This document shows, one piece after another, positions 52,658 through 62,257 of a stretch of 64,000 nucleotides of DNA; positions within the stretch are counted from its first letter, which is position 1; each line of letters starts with the position of its first letter. The position numbers and the translations under genes were made by a program. The DNA is from Bacteroidales bacterium (GTDB taxonomy: Bacteria > Bacteroidota > Bacteroidia > Bacteroidales > UBA4417): NCBI GenBank assembly GCA_016707705.1, contig JADJHD010000011.1, positions 1 to 64,000 of the forward strand. Reading direction: 5' to 3'. The notes beneath the pieces are model-generated. The model worked only from the letters and a program-made list of their open reading frames with translations, was not told the DNA's origin and made no database searches.

Positions 52658-53801
52658 ATTCTCCTTCCTGTTCAGGGTTTTCACTTTCCAGCTCCTTGCT
52701 TACGCTAAGTATAATTCCAATGGCAATGCTTGTGAACCAGATACTGGTTCCTCCCATGCTTACCAATGGTAAAGGCTGGCCTGTTACTGGCAGAAGGTTT
52801 ACTGCCACTGCCATGTTTATCATCGCCTGGAAAACCAGGCTGAAGGTCACTCCAATGGCGAGGAATGCCCCATAATTACCGGGAGCCTTTGCTACAATTA
52901 CGATTCCCCTGAAGAGCAAGATGAGATACATAAAAAGTACAATCACTGCACCTACAATACCATATTCTTCAGTAATTATAGCATAGATGAAATCGTTGAA
53001 TGGATTGGGTAAAAAGTTCTTTTGCATGCTGTTTCCCGGGAGCTGGCCTATGACTCCTCCCTTTGCAATGGCAATCTTTGCCTGCTCAACCTGATAGTTT
53101 TCTTCGCTGTCACCACTGGAGAAATTCTCGATTCTGTTCTGCCAGGTTCCCAACCTGCCGCTTGATTTCGGGGAAATATAGAGGAAGGCAATAAACAAGG
53201 TTAGCAGAATTACTCCAATACCCGCCATTCCAAGCAGGTATTTCATATTCACCCTTCCGATGAACATCAGAACCACACAGGTAACAAAAAGAATAGCAGC
53301 GGTTGAGAAGTTTGCCGGAAGAATCAGAAAGCAAATGGCAAGTATAGGCAGCAAAACAGGAATAAATCCGGCATTGAAATCCTTGATATTGACCTGTTTC
53401 TTGGCAAGCATTCTGGCAACAAACATGATCAGTGCCAGCTTGGCAAAGTCAGAAGGCTGGAACATCACGTTCACACCTGGAAGAGTGGTCCAGCGTGATG
53501 CTTCATTTATGGAAGCTCCAAACAACAAGGTATAAAGCAAGAGCGGAATAGATGCAAAAACAGCAATCTGGGAAATGCGGGCGTAATAAACATACTTTAT
53601 CTTATGTGCTGCATACATCAGTACAAATCCAAATACCAGAATGCCAAGGTGCTTAAGGAGGTAATATTCGGTATTTCCCTGCTTAAAGCGATATGCCAGC
53701 GTCGTGGTCGAGCTGTATACTGCAAGGATGGAAAACACTGAGAGGATTATGACAACTCCCCAGATAACCTTGTCTCCTTTTATTTTTGGTAAAATCTGCA
53801 T
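52644..53801 (-). CDS. ftsW: Lipid II polymerase/flippase-family division protein FtsW
   Basis: This 385-residue SEDS-family protein has about ten transmembrane segments. Recognisable SEDS blocks are ASRWTTLPGVNVMFQPSDFAKLALIMF, GDSEENYQVEQAKIAIAKGG, NDFIYAIITEEYGIVGA and LPLVSMGGTSIW. It polymerises septal peptidoglycan with its partner transpeptidase, here FtsI encoded earlier in the cluster. RodA cannot be excluded on sequence alone, but its place between murD and murG in the dcw cluster favours FtsW. Confidence 0.95.
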   Translation of the reverse strand: MQILPKIKGDKVIWGVVIILSVFSILAVYSSTTTLAYRFKQGNTEYYLLKHLGILVFGFVLMYAAHKIKYVYYARISQIAVFASIPLLLYTLLFGASINEASRWTTLPGVNVMFQPSDFAKLALIMFVARMLAKKQVNIKDFNAGFIPVLLPILAICFLILPANFSTAAILFVTCVVLMFIGRVNMKYLLGMAGIGVILLTLFIAFLYISPKSSGRLGTWQNRIENFSSGDSEENYQVEQAKIAIAKGGVIGQLPGNSMQKNFLPNPFNDFIYAIITEEYGIVGAVIVLFMYLILLFRGIVIVAKAPGNYGAFLAIGVTFSLVFQAMINMAVAVNLLPVTGQPLPLVSMGGTSIWFTSIAIGIILSVSKELESENPEQEGEYAAA

Positions 53802-53836
53802 TTGAATTACTTTGAATCTTGTTTAGCTGTTTGGTA

Positions 53837-55177
53837 CTACAGGCTTTTTACAGCTTTCTTGAACTGATTTCCACGATCTTCATAGTTCTCAAAAAGATCG
53901 AAGCTTGCACAAGCAGGTGACAGCAACACTACATCTCCCGGTTTTCCAATTGAATAGGCAACGAGTACTGCTTGTTCAATGGAATGTGTGTCATAGAGGG
54001 ATTTCACCTTATCACTGAAAGCTTCTATGATGGTTGTATTGTCGGTGCCCAGACAAATCAGGCTTTTCACCTTCTTGCCCACCATCTCATACAATTTGGA
54101 ATAATCATTACCCTTGTCAACGCCTCCTGCAATCCAGATAACCGGCTTGTCAATGCTTTCAAGTGCAAACCAGGTGCTGTTCACATTGGTTGCCTTGGAG
54201 TCATTGATGAATTCCATACCATGAACCTTCGCCACATATTCCAGGCGGTGGTCAACATTCTGGAAATCACTGAGTGATTGCCTGATGCTCTCCTTGCGGA
54301 TGTCCACCAGCCTGGCTGCGATTCCTGCAGCCATGGAATTGTAAAGATTGTGTCGTCCCTGAAGTGCTAATTCTTCCAATGTCATGGTAAATAGGTCGTT
54401 ATGTAGGTTAATTTGAATTATTCCGTTCTTTAGATAAGCACCCTCTTCAATGAAATCAGCTGAGGCTGATATTGGATATTGTCTTGCTTTTAAATCTCTT
54501 TTCAATACTTCTGCTGCTGATACCTCATCGTCCATGCAGAAAATGAAGGCATCGTTTTCGTCCTGATTTCTGCAGATTCTGAATTTCGAATCCACATACT
54601 TGCTGAACTTATAATCGTATCTGTCCAGATGATCCGGAGTTATATTGGTAAGTATGGCAATGTCAGCCTTGAACTCATACATATTGTCAAGTTGAAAGGA
54701 ACTGATCTCCAAAACATACCAGTCGAAATCGTTTTCCGCAACCTGCCAGGCAAAGCTCTTGCCCACATTTCCTCCCAATCCTGCATTAATTCCTGCGTTC
54801 TTCAAAATATGCCATGTCAGCAGGGTAGTGGTGGTCTTGCCATTGCTTCCGGTGATACATATCTTTCTGGCTTTTGTATACCTGGCGGCAAACTCTATCT
54901 CAGAGATTACAGGTATTCCTTTTTCCAGAGCCTTTCTCACCAATGGGGCTGTGTCGGGTATTCCTGGACTCTTGATAATCAGTTCCGATTCCAGTATTCT
55001 TGACTCAGAGTGATTTCCTTGTTCGAATGCTATTCCAGCTTTTAAAAGAACGTTACTGTAGTTTTCCTTGATGTTTCCCTTGTCGGATACAAATACTTCG
55101 TATCCCTGTTTTTTTGCCAGTATCGCTGCTCCTGTTCCGCTTTCTCCCGCACCTAGTATGCTCAGCTTCTGGCTCAT
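53837..55177 (-). CDS. murD: UDP-N-acetylmuramoylalanine-D-glutamate ligase
   Basis: The 446-residue Mur ligase adds D-glutamate to UDP-MurNAc-L-Ala. It has the GAGESGTGAAILAKKQGYEV nucleotide-fold start, ATP-binding GSNGKTTTT (110-118), NITPDHLDRYDY, and the C-terminal DSKATN, GGVDKGNDY and LLSPACASFDLFENYEDRG motifs that single out MurD. Cytoplasmic. It sits between mraY and ftsW, spaced 7 and 35 bases. Confidence 0.95.
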   Translation of the reverse strand: MSQKLSILGAGESGTGAAILAKKQGYEVFVSDKGNIKENYSNVLLKAGIAFEQGNHSESRILESELIIKSPGIPDTAPLVRKALEKGIPVISEIEFAARYTKARKICITGSNGKTTTTLLTWHILKNAGINAGLGGNVGKSFAWQVAENDFDWYVLEISSFQLDNMYEFKADIAILTNITPDHLDRYDYKFSKYVDSKFRICRNQDENDAFIFCMDDEVSAAEVLKRDLKARQYPISASADFIEEGAYLKNGIIQINLHNDLFTMTLEELALQGRHNLYNSMAAGIAARLVDIRKESIRQSLSDFQNVDHRLEYVAKVHGMEFINDSKATNVNSTWFALESIDKPVIWIAGGVDKGNDYSKLYEMVGKKVKSLICLGTDNTTIIEAFSDKVKSLYDTHSIEQAVLVAYSIGKPGDVVLLSPACASFDLFENYEDRGNQFKKAVKSL

Positions 55178-55184
55178 TTTGCTG

Positions 55185-56441
55185 CTACCTGATTTTTAAT
55201 GTTATAATGGTGAGCAACGAAAGTGCAATCCCGATAATCAGGAACCGCATGACTATCTTAGGCTCTGCATATCCTTTCTTCTGGAAATGATGATGCAGCG
55301 GTGCCATCAGGAATATGCGCCGGCCTTCACCGTATTTACGTTTTGTTCGTTTGAAATGGGATACCTGCATTACTACTGAAAGGCTTTCTATGAGGAATAT
55401 TCCGCAAAGCACCGGTATCAGCAATTCTTTTCTGATCATGATGGCGAAGGCAGCAATTGCTCCACCCAGTGCCAAACTACCGGTATCACCCATGAAAACC
55501 TGAGCGGGGTAGGAATTATACCAAAGGAATCCGACACAACCTCCTACAAAAGCGCTGATATATACTACCAGCTCACCTGTATTTGGGATATACATAATCT
55601 TCAGATAATCAGCAAATACGATATTGCCGCTTACCCAGGCAAGTATCGCCAGGGTCAAGCCAATTATGGCAGAGGTTCCTGTCGCCAGTCCGTCCATTCC
55701 ATCAGTCAGATTTGACCCATTGGATACAGCTGTAATAATGAAAATCACGATGAATGTGAAAATGATCCAGGTGTATTTCTTCATTCCCTTGCCCATCCAT
55801 GTAATCAGCATGGAGTAGTCAAACTCGTTATTCTTGAAGAATGGGATGGTGGTTTTGGTCGATTTGATCGCAGTTGGATAGAATTTTACATTATGGTCCT
55901 TCACCTGTTCGAATGCGCTAAGCTGGCCTGTCTTAACAACCACTTTCTTTTCAGGAACCTTCTCCCTGATTACTACACCATCATGGAAATAAAGAGTGGT
56001 TCCGATAACAATACCTGCAATTACCTGTCCCAGGATTTTGAATTTCCCGGCAAGGCCTTCCTTGTTTTTCTTGAATACCTTGATGTAGTCATCCAGAAAC
56101 CCTATGAACCCCAGCCAAATAGTAGCAAACAGCATCAGGATGATATAGATGTTGTTAAGCTGTGCGAAGAGTAGGGTGGGAATCAGGATTGAGCAGAGAA
56201 TAATCAGTCCGCCCATTGTGGGTGTTCCTGCCTTCTCATTCTGTCCCTGCAGTCCAAGCTCACGGATTGTTTCACCAATCTGTTTCTTCTTCAGGTAGTT
56301 GATAATCCTCTTTCCATAGATCAGTGAAATGAAGAGGGAAAGGATGGTTGAAAGGGCTGCCCTGAACGTGATGTACTGGAACATACCTGCACCTGGTATG
56401 TCGTATGCTTTATCGAGATATGTAAACAGATAGTAAAGCAT
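55185..56441 (-). CDS. mraY: Phospho-N-acetylmuramoyl-pentapeptide transferase
   Basis: MraY transfers phospho-MurNAc-pentapeptide to undecaprenyl phosphate, producing lipid I. The 418-residue protein has about ten transmembrane segments with the conserved GTPTMGGLIIL, FLDDYIKVFKKNKEGL, NLTDGMDGLATG and VFMGDTGSLALGG blocks and the histidines in APLHHHFQKKG. It is longer than the E. coli form because of an insert around residues 160-215 (VVIREKVPEKKVVVK onward), usual in Bacteroidota. It lies 37 bases after murE. Confidence 0.95.
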   Translation of the reverse strand: MLYYLFTYLDKAYDIPGAGMFQYITFRAALSTILSLFISLIYGKRIINYLKKKQIGETIRELGLQGQNEKAGTPTMGGLIILCSILIPTLLFAQLNNIYIILMLFATIWLGFIGFLDDYIKVFKKNKEGLAGKFKILGQVIAGIVIGTTLYFHDGVVIREKVPEKKVVVKTGQLSAFEQVKDHNVKFYPTAIKSTKTTIPFFKNNEFDYSMLITWMGKGMKKYTWIIFTFIVIFIITAVSNGSNLTDGMDGLATGTSAIIGLTLAILAWVSGNIVFADYLKIMYIPNTGELVVYISAFVGGCVGFLWYNSYPAQVFMGDTGSLALGGAIAAFAIMIRKELLIPVLCGIFLIESLSVVMQVSHFKRTKRKYGEGRRIFLMAPLHHHFQKKGYAEPKIVMRFLIIGIALSLLTIITLKIR

Positions 56442-56478
56442 GTTGTGGTTTGTTGAATGTCCTGATGATCAGGTTCAG

Positions 56479-57939
56479 TTATTGGTTTTGTGTGAAAATT
56501 TCTGAGAGTATTGCCTTATCGTCGAAAGGGTGTTTTACTCCGGCGATATCCTGGTATTTTTCATGTCCCTTGCCGGCAACAAGTATGATATCTCCGGCCT
56601 GAGCCATCATGCAGGCGGTACGAATTGCCTGTAAGCGGTCAGTGATGCTGATAACCTTTTTCTTCAGATCCGGGCCTATTCCTGTCATCATTTCATTGAT
56701 AATGCTTTCAGGGTCTTCAGAGCGGGGATTATCGGAAGTAAGGATGACCTTGTCGCTCATTCTTCCTGCAATCTCTGCCATAACCGGTCTTTTGCTGCGA
56801 TCACGATCGCCACCGCACCCAACAACCGTAATCAGGGTTTCGGCACCTGTGCGGAGATCATGAATCGTTTCCAGAACATTTTTCAAGGCATCCGGTGTAT
56901 GTGCATAGTCCACAATGGCGATTGTTCCATTGGGAGACCTTAAGTAATCGAACCTTCCTTCAACAGATTCAAGACTGCTGAGTGTTGTAAGCACCTCTTC
57001 CCGGTCTTCACCAAGTAATACAGCAGATGCGTATACAGCCATAAGGTTGTAGGCATTGAATTCTCCAACCAGTCTGAACCAGGTGTCCTTGCCATCAATT
57101 TCTAGATTCAATCCATCCAGAGGCGTTTCAATAACCCTTCCCTTGAAATCTGCCAAACTTTTAAAACTGTATGTGTTTTTTGAAGCCTTGGTGTTTTGAA
57201 GCATTACCCTGCCGTTCCTGTCATCAATGTTGGTAAGCGCAAAAGCTGAGGCAGGCAGTTCGTCAAAGAATCTCTTCTTTGCTTTCAGGTAGACATCGAA
57301 AGTTTTATGGAAATCCAGATGGTCGTGAGTGAGGTTCGAAAAAATTCCTCCGCTGAAATGAAGTCCGGATACCCTGTTCTGCACTACTGAATGTGAACTG
57401 ACTTCCATAAAACAATGACTGCAACCACGCTCTACCATATGGCTCAATAGTTCATTTAGCTGAATGGCATCGGGAGTAGTATGGGTGGATGGAATCTCTT
57501 CCTCGTCGATCCTGTTCTTTATGGTTGAAAGGACACCACAATGGTATCCGAGTTTCCTGAAGAGTTTATGCAACAGAGTAACCGTGGTTGTCTTTCCATT
57601 GGTACCGGTTATTCCTACCAGCTTCAGACTGTTCGACGGATTGCCAAACCAGTTGGAGGCAAGAATTCCAAGTGTAAAACTGCTGTCCTTTACTTTGATA
57701 TAGGTTACTTCTTCCTGCAGTTCTGCAGGCTGGTCTTCATAAACAATAACCCTGGCGCCGGATGCGATGGCTCTCTCAATGTAGTTGTGACCATCCTGTT
57801 GTGTTCCTTTAACTGCAACAAAGGTGAAATCCTGCTTTACTGCACGGGAATCAAAGGCAATTCCTGCCACCGGCCTTTGAACAGGCCCTGTGAACTTCAG
57901 GAATTCGATTCCATTAAGCAGTACTTCCAGTGTTTTCAT
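56479..57939 (-). CDS. murE: UDP-MurNAc-tripeptide synthetase, meso-DAP type
   Basis: The 486-residue Mur ligase adds the third residue of the stem peptide. ATP-binding GTNGKTTTV (112-120) and VEGRFDYL are present, and the C-terminal motif DNPR (403-406, in TSDNPRSEDP) identifies it as the meso-diaminopimelate-adding form, in line with Gram-negative walls. There is no murF next to it, so mraY follows directly. Cytoplasmic. It starts 26 bases after ftsI. Confidence 0.95.
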   Translation of the reverse strand: MKTLEVLLNGIEFLKFTGPVQRPVAGIAFDSRAVKQDFTFVAVKGTQQDGHNYIERAIASGARVIVYEDQPAELQEEVTYIKVKDSSFTLGILASNWFGNPSNSLKLVGITGTNGKTTTVTLLHKLFRKLGYHCGVLSTIKNRIDEEEIPSTHTTPDAIQLNELLSHMVERGCSHCFMEVSSHSVVQNRVSGLHFSGGIFSNLTHDHLDFHKTFDVYLKAKKRFFDELPASAFALTNIDDRNGRVMLQNTKASKNTYSFKSLADFKGRVIETPLDGLNLEIDGKDTWFRLVGEFNAYNLMAVYASAVLLGEDREEVLTTLSSLESVEGRFDYLRSPNGTIAIVDYAHTPDALKNVLETIHDLRTGAETLITVVGCGGDRDRSKRPVMAEIAGRMSDKVILTSDNPRSEDPESIINEMMTGIGPDLKKKVISITDRLQAIRTACMMAQAGDIILVAGKGHEKYQDIAGVKHPFDDKAILSEIFTQNQ

Positions 57940-57965
57940 TCCTTGTTTTTATATTTTGGCCGGGA

Positions 57966-60062
57966 CTATACTCCCAGGTCGAGGTTTATAATTTCTCCTG
58001 CATTGAGCGGACTTCCAGCCTGCAGGGATTGTTTCTTTACAAGTCCGAAGCCTGTGATTTTTACCCTGAGGCCAAGTTTCTCAAGAAGATACACTGCATC
58101 ACGGGCTCCCATTCCGGTTACATTGGGTATGGTTCGGGCTGTGGTATTTACAGCAGCATAGTTATGTCCCGTGCTGTCAGCTTCCTTCACAAGCCAAGCT
58201 GCTGAAGGGAGAATCGGACCCGGTATTCCTATCCAGCGGTTCAGATAAGTAAGATCATTAGCCAAGCCTGAGTTGAGAGGAATAGGGAAGGAGTTCTTAA
58301 CCGAATCAGCCCAGGTAAGTCCCATATCAGGATCGGTAGCATAAACCCTGTCAGCGATTTCCCGGAAAACAGGTGCTGAAATGGCTCCGCCGTAGTAAAC
58401 TCCCTTTGAAGGATTGTTGATTACTACGATAATGGAGTATTTTGGATTGTCGGCAGGGAAATAACCTACAAAGGATCCCTTGTAATTCGATTTATTGTAT
58501 CCGCCGGAGTTCTGCGCTATCTGTGCAGTTCCTGTTTTACCGGCTACCTTATATACTGAGTTCTTGACTGCAGTTCCGGTGCCATGTTCCACTACACCCT
58601 CCAGCATTGTCCTAGCCATGGCAATTGCTTCAGGAGAGGCAATTCTTTTGTTGATGATTTCAGGTTCAATAACACGTGCCGGAGCTCCAATCTGCCTGAT
58701 TTCCTTGACGAAATGTGGTTTCACCATTACTCCGTTATTTGCAACGGCATTGTAAAAGGTTAGAATTTGCAAAGGAGTAAGTGCGACCTCGTATCCAATG
58801 GATTTCCAAGGCAGGGAGGTTTTCGACCAGGTTCTTGATTCTGTGCCTCTGATTTTTGGCATTCCTTCACCCGGGATTTCCAGATTCAATGGTTTGTTTA
58901 CTGAAAAGCTGTACAGCCGGTCAATAAAATCCTGAGGTCTCTCATTGTAGCAGCGGTAAATGATTTTGGAAATGCCAACATTGGACGATTTCTCAAAAGC
59001 CTGCTGCACGGTCATTAATCCTCCACCCAGGTGGGAATCGCGCATCGTACGATTGGCAAAGACTGTTGTTCCGCCAGTAACATCAACCATATCGGTCAGT
59101 TTCACCTTCTTGTCCTCAAATGCTGCCAGCAAAGAGAAGAGTTTGAAGGTTGAACCGGGTTCGGTGCTTTCTCCTATGGCGTAGTTGTATTTCTCTTCAT
59201 AGAAGCCTTCCTTGTTCTTGCCAAGGTTGGCAATGGCTTTAATATTTCCGGTCTTTACTTCCATCAGGATGGCACAGCCATGATCGGCTTCGTTGGCTTC
59301 CAGCTGACGGAGAAGTGCTTCTTCTGCAACATCCTGAATATGGATGTCGATGGTGGAAATAATGTCACTGCCATTCTTTGGCTCAATTTCATTCTCGGTA
59401 TTCATTGGCCTCCAGTTGCCATTGGCAATGCGATGGTAGAGCCTTCTGCCGCTGCTTCCCTGGAGTTCAGAACTGTATGCGCCTTCCAGCCCAAGGTCAT
59501 TCTTGCGTCCTTCCTTATCCCAGCCTATAGTCCTGAAGGCTAATTGCTGGTTTGGCAATACCCTGCGGTCACGGGCTATTGCAACCAAACCTCCGGAGTT
59601 TCTTCCATTTCTGAAGAGCGGGAAACTGCGAAGTTTCTTGACCTGATCGTAATTTATATTTCTCTTTAGCAGCAGATAACGGTTCTTTTCCCTGCGGCCT
59701 TTTTCAATCATATTCCTGTATTCCTTGCTGCTTCTGTCCTTGAAGTAGGCCGACAGACAAATGGCAAGAGAATCAATCTCCTTTTTGAATACACTGTCGG
59801 TAATGAGAGGGGAGGCTACATCCATGCGGACTTCGAAAATGGGAACTGAAGTGGCAAGGAATTCTCCATTTACATCATACACATTGCCTCTGTTGGCTTC
59901 AATATTGAAATATCTGAGCGACAGTTTCTTAGCCTTGTCTTTCCAGAAATCACCCTGCACATACTGAATGAATGCAAGTCTGCCGACAATGGCAACCGCA
60001 AACAGGAACATAAAGGCGTACACCAGGTAAACCCGCCACAATATGTCTTTTCTGTTTTCCAT
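57966..60062 (-). CDS. ftsI: Division-specific penicillin-binding protein FtsI (PBP3) with PASTA domain
   Basis: The 698-residue class B penicillin-binding protein has one N-terminal transmembrane segment (VYLVYAFMFLFAVAIVGRLAF), a pedestal domain, and a transpeptidase with S304-x-x-K307 (GSTFK), SSN (359-361) and KTGT (509-512). The last 60 residues form a PASTA domain (ARTIPNVTGMGARDAV onward). PASTA is more familiar in Gram-positive PBPs but is common in Bacteroidota FtsI. It cross-links septal peptidoglycan with FtsW. The gene follows the ftsL-like gene by 15 bases. Confidence 0.95.
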   Translation of the reverse strand: MENRKDILWRVYLVYAFMFLFAVAIVGRLAFIQYVQGDFWKDKAKKLSLRYFNIEANRGNVYDVNGEFLATSVPIFEVRMDVASPLITDSVFKKEIDSLAICLSAYFKDRSSKEYRNMIEKGRREKNRYLLLKRNINYDQVKKLRSFPLFRNGRNSGGLVAIARDRRVLPNQQLAFRTIGWDKEGRKNDLGLEGAYSSELQGSSGRRLYHRIANGNWRPMNTENEIEPKNGSDIISTIDIHIQDVAEEALLRQLEANEADHGCAILMEVKTGNIKAIANLGKNKEGFYEEKYNYAIGESTEPGSTFKLFSLLAAFEDKKVKLTDMVDVTGGTTVFANRTMRDSHLGGGLMTVQQAFEKSSNVGISKIIYRCYNERPQDFIDRLYSFSVNKPLNLEIPGEGMPKIRGTESRTWSKTSLPWKSIGYEVALTPLQILTFYNAVANNGVMVKPHFVKEIRQIGAPARVIEPEIINKRIASPEAIAMARTMLEGVVEHGTGTAVKNSVYKVAGKTGTAQIAQNSGGYNKSNYKGSFVGYFPADNPKYSIIVVINNPSKGVYYGGAISAPVFREIADRVYATDPDMGLTWADSVKNSFPIPLNSGLANDLTYLNRWIGIPGPILPSAAWLVKEADSTGHNYAAVNTTARTIPNVTGMGARDAVYLLEKLGLRVKITGFGLVKKQSLQAGSPLNAGEIINLDLGV

Positions 60063-60077
60063 TCAGTATTGGTGATT

Positions 60078-60485
60078 TTAATCGTTATCCTTTTCTTCAA
60101 GTATTATCTTCCGGGGCGGAACTTTCGATTCCTTTATTCCTCTTTGTTCAAGCCTGTGCACCAGTTCCGACTGCCGGGATGCTTGCATAAGCTTTGATTT
60201 GGTATTTATGTAGTTGAATCTGAGTTCTTCCAGTTCTTTCTTAGTCCTGCTGATCCTGATGACGGTTTTGTCGGAGTAATTCGAGTTGAAGATGTAAACC
60301 ACGCCAATCAGGGTAAGTACTACAAGGAAGTGCAACTGCCTGATTACGCTTTCGCGGCTGAGGAAACTGCCCTTGAGAATAGCCCAGAAGCGATTTTCCT
60401 TCTTTTTGGAAGGCTTGGCAATGGGTTCTTCTGCTGCAGGAGCAGCTTCTTCCATTTCCTTCAGTGTATTGCTCTTTTGTTCCAC
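60078..60485 (-). CDS. ftsL: FtsL-like division protein
   Basis: The 135-residue protein has a proline/glutamate-rich cytoplasmic N-terminus, one transmembrane helix (LHFLVVLTLIGVVYIFN near residue 50-67) and a periplasmic coiled-coil (RTKKELEELRFNYINTKSKLMQASR). This is the layout of FtsL; sequence similarity is low in general, so the call relies on position between rsmH and ftsI. The frame starts with GTG at 60485, overlapping the rsmH stop (TAGTG); an ATG at 60455 is possible. It partners FtsQ and FtsB-like proteins in the divisome. Confidence 0.85.
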   Translation of the reverse strand: MEQKSNTLKEMEEAAPAAEEPIAKPSKKKENRFWAILKGSFLSRESVIRQLHFLVVLTLIGVVYIFNSNYSDKTVIRISRTKKELEELRFNYINTKSKLMQASRQSELVHRLEQRGIKESKVPPRKIILEEKDND

Positions 60486-61381
60486 TACTTTATCTTTTCA
60501 GCGATCCTAAGTTTTGCCGACCTCGACCTTGGGTTCTGAGCCTGCTCCTGACTACCCGGGACCAATGCCTTTCTGCTTACAGCCTGCATGGGTGAAATCA
60601 GGTTTCCGAAGAAGTCCTTTTCCTGAATACCCTCGAAATTGCCTGAGCGTATGAAATTCTTTACCAGTCTGTCTTCAAGTGAATGGTAGGATATTACTAC
60701 CAGCCTTCCACCTTCTGCCAGCACTGAAGGAACTTGCTTCAGGACAGCCATCAGGGCTCCCAGTTCATCATTTACTTCTATTCTCAAGGCTTGGAAAACC
60801 TGGGCAAGGTATTTATGCTCGATTTTTCCGGGGACTAAATGTTTTATTGCAGCCTTGAATTCATCTATGGTTTCAATGGGATTGATGCGAGCGTTTACAA
60901 GTGTGGCTGCCAGTTGACGAGCATTGCTGATCTCTCCGTATTCAGCGAAAATATTCCTTAGCTTTTCCTCGCTGTATGTATTTACTATGGTGGCCGCAGT
61001 AAGTTCCTGTTCCCTGTTCATGCGCATATCCAGAGGACCTGAGAAGCGGGTTGCAAATCCACGCTCCGGCTCATCAATATGATGGGAGGAGATGCCAAGA
61101 TCTGCCAGGATACCATCAACAGGTAATTTGTCGTGGAAGCGCAGGAAATTGGTCATGTACCTGAAGTTATGGTCAACAAGTATGAACCTTGGATCCTGTA
61201 TAGTATTTGCCTGAGCATCTTCATCCTGATCGAAGGCAATAAGGCAGCCCTTTTCGTTCAACTGTTCCAGAATAAGCCTTGAATGTCCGCCACCCCCAAA
61301 GGTCAAATCAACGTATACCCCGTCGGGCCTGATATTGAGGCCGTCCATACATTCCTTGGGCATAACGGGGTTGTGGTACAT
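60485..61381 (-). CDS. rsmH: 16S rRNA (cytosine(1402)-N(4))-methyltransferase
   Basis: The 298-residue methyltransferase (formerly MraW) has MYHNPVMPKECMDGL, the SAM-binding DLTFGGGGHSRLILEQL, DGILADLGISSHHID, and the C-terminal SYHSLEDRLVKNF and NPRSRSAKLRIAEKI. It modifies C1402 in the decoding centre of 16S rRNA. It is the second gene of the cluster and is coupled to ftsL through a one-base overlap. Confidence 0.95.
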   Translation of the reverse strand: MYHNPVMPKECMDGLNIRPDGVYVDLTFGGGGHSRLILEQLNEKGCLIAFDQDEDAQANTIQDPRFILVDHNFRYMTNFLRFHDKLPVDGILADLGISSHHIDEPERGFATRFSGPLDMRMNREQELTAATIVNTYSEEKLRNIFAEYGEISNARQLAATLVNARINPIETIDEFKAAIKHLVPGKIEHKYLAQVFQALRIEVNDELGALMAVLKQVPSVLAEGGRLVVISYHSLEDRLVKNFIRSGNFEGIQEKDFFGNLISPMQAVSRKALVPGSQEQAQNPRSRSAKLRIAEKIK

Positions 61382-61472
61382 TTGTCAAAAAATCTACAAG
61401 GTTCAATGGATAAAGTGTTCAATCGGTATTCTGGAAGAGATACTTGATATAAGAAATCTTGTTTTTTCAATC

Positions 61473-61940
61473 TTAGTCGTCATCCACCGGAATGTCCCCC
61501 ATCACTTCAGCTGCCAGGGATTCCTTGTCAATGTGCTCACTTGAACTTGTGAGAGATTCATACTTCTGCTTGTCCCAGATTTCAATTACTTCTGTAAGTG
61601 ATGAAATGACAATGTCAGCCTTCATGTCAGCAAATACTACCAGATCACGTGGTATTTGCAGTCTACCTGCTGTATCCAGCTCAACCTCCCTAACACCGGC
61701 CATGAATAGGCGGATGAAGTCATTGTTCTTCTTGATGAAGCGGTTCAGCTTGTTAATCTGCTTCATTTGCTTGTCCCATGCAGGCCTTGGATAGAGTTCA
61801 AGGCAAGGCTGAAACATGCTGCGCTTGATAATAAAGCCCTGACTTATCACAGGTGATAATTGCTTCTTAAGGGCACCGGGAAGGAGAACCCTTCCTTTGG
61901 CATCCAAAGTACAATCATGACCACCTATAAGCGATAACAT
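61473..61940 (-). CDS. mraZ: Transcriptional regulator MraZ
   Basis: The ATG at 61940 (MLSLIGGHDCTLDAKGRVLLPG) fits the usual 150-residue length; the frame extends to a GTG at 61985, which would read through the probable operator. The 155-residue product has two AbrB-type repeats, seen as DAKGRVLLP and DTAGRLQIP. MraZ binds tandem TGGGN-type repeats upstream of its own gene and regulates the cell-division and wall cluster. It is the first gene of that cluster. Confidence 0.95.
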   Translation of the reverse strand: MLSLIGGHDCTLDAKGRVLLPGALKKQLSPVISQGFIIKRSMFQPCLELYPRPAWDKQMKQINKLNRFIKKNNDFIRLFMAGVREVELDTAGRLQIPRDLVVFADMKADIVISSLTEVIEIWDKQKYESLTSSSEHIDKESLAAEVMGDIPVDDD

Positions 61941-61980
61941 CGTTTGTGTTTTAAAATCGATGTAAAAATAATCCAAGATT

Positions 61981-62005
61981 CCCACTTATTCTCACATTTT
62001 ACCAC
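61981..62005 (-). promoter_or_regulatory. Probable MraZ operator: three repeats at 10-bp period
   Basis: On the minus strand, GTGGT, GTGAG and GTGGG occur at exact 10-base spacing (complements at 62001-62005, 61991-61995 and 61981-61985), 41 to 65 bases before the mraZ ATG. MraZ is known to bind direct TGGGN repeats with this helical phasing. The middle copy deviates. Confidence 0.6.
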
Positions 62006-62181
62006 ATTTATTTATTAACAATACACAGGCATATTGTTAAATAAGCTTTATAGGGAAAAAACACGTTGAAAGTGGCTATATCATTATAAAGTTGTACAAG
62101 AATACTTGAAAATAAAGGCTTTCAGGTGTATTGTTATATCTGATGCCATGATAGCTGTGATCTGTGAATGCTTCCAGTGAT

Positions 62182-62212
62182 TTGAAAGTGACTTGAAAAT
62201 TTATTAGTTTTG
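62182..62212 (+). promoter_or_regulatory. Promoter of the glsA-like gene
   Basis: TTG at 62182-62184 and TAGTTTTG at 62205-62212 are 20 bases apart, a good -33/-7 pair, with a leader of about 40 bases before the ATG at 62258. The rest of the 61986-62257 gap carries only the MraZ operator and no gene. Confidence 0.6.
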
Positions 62213-62257
62213 CAATAAAGCTGGTTAATAAAGCATCAATCGGGAGTTTAATCCACT

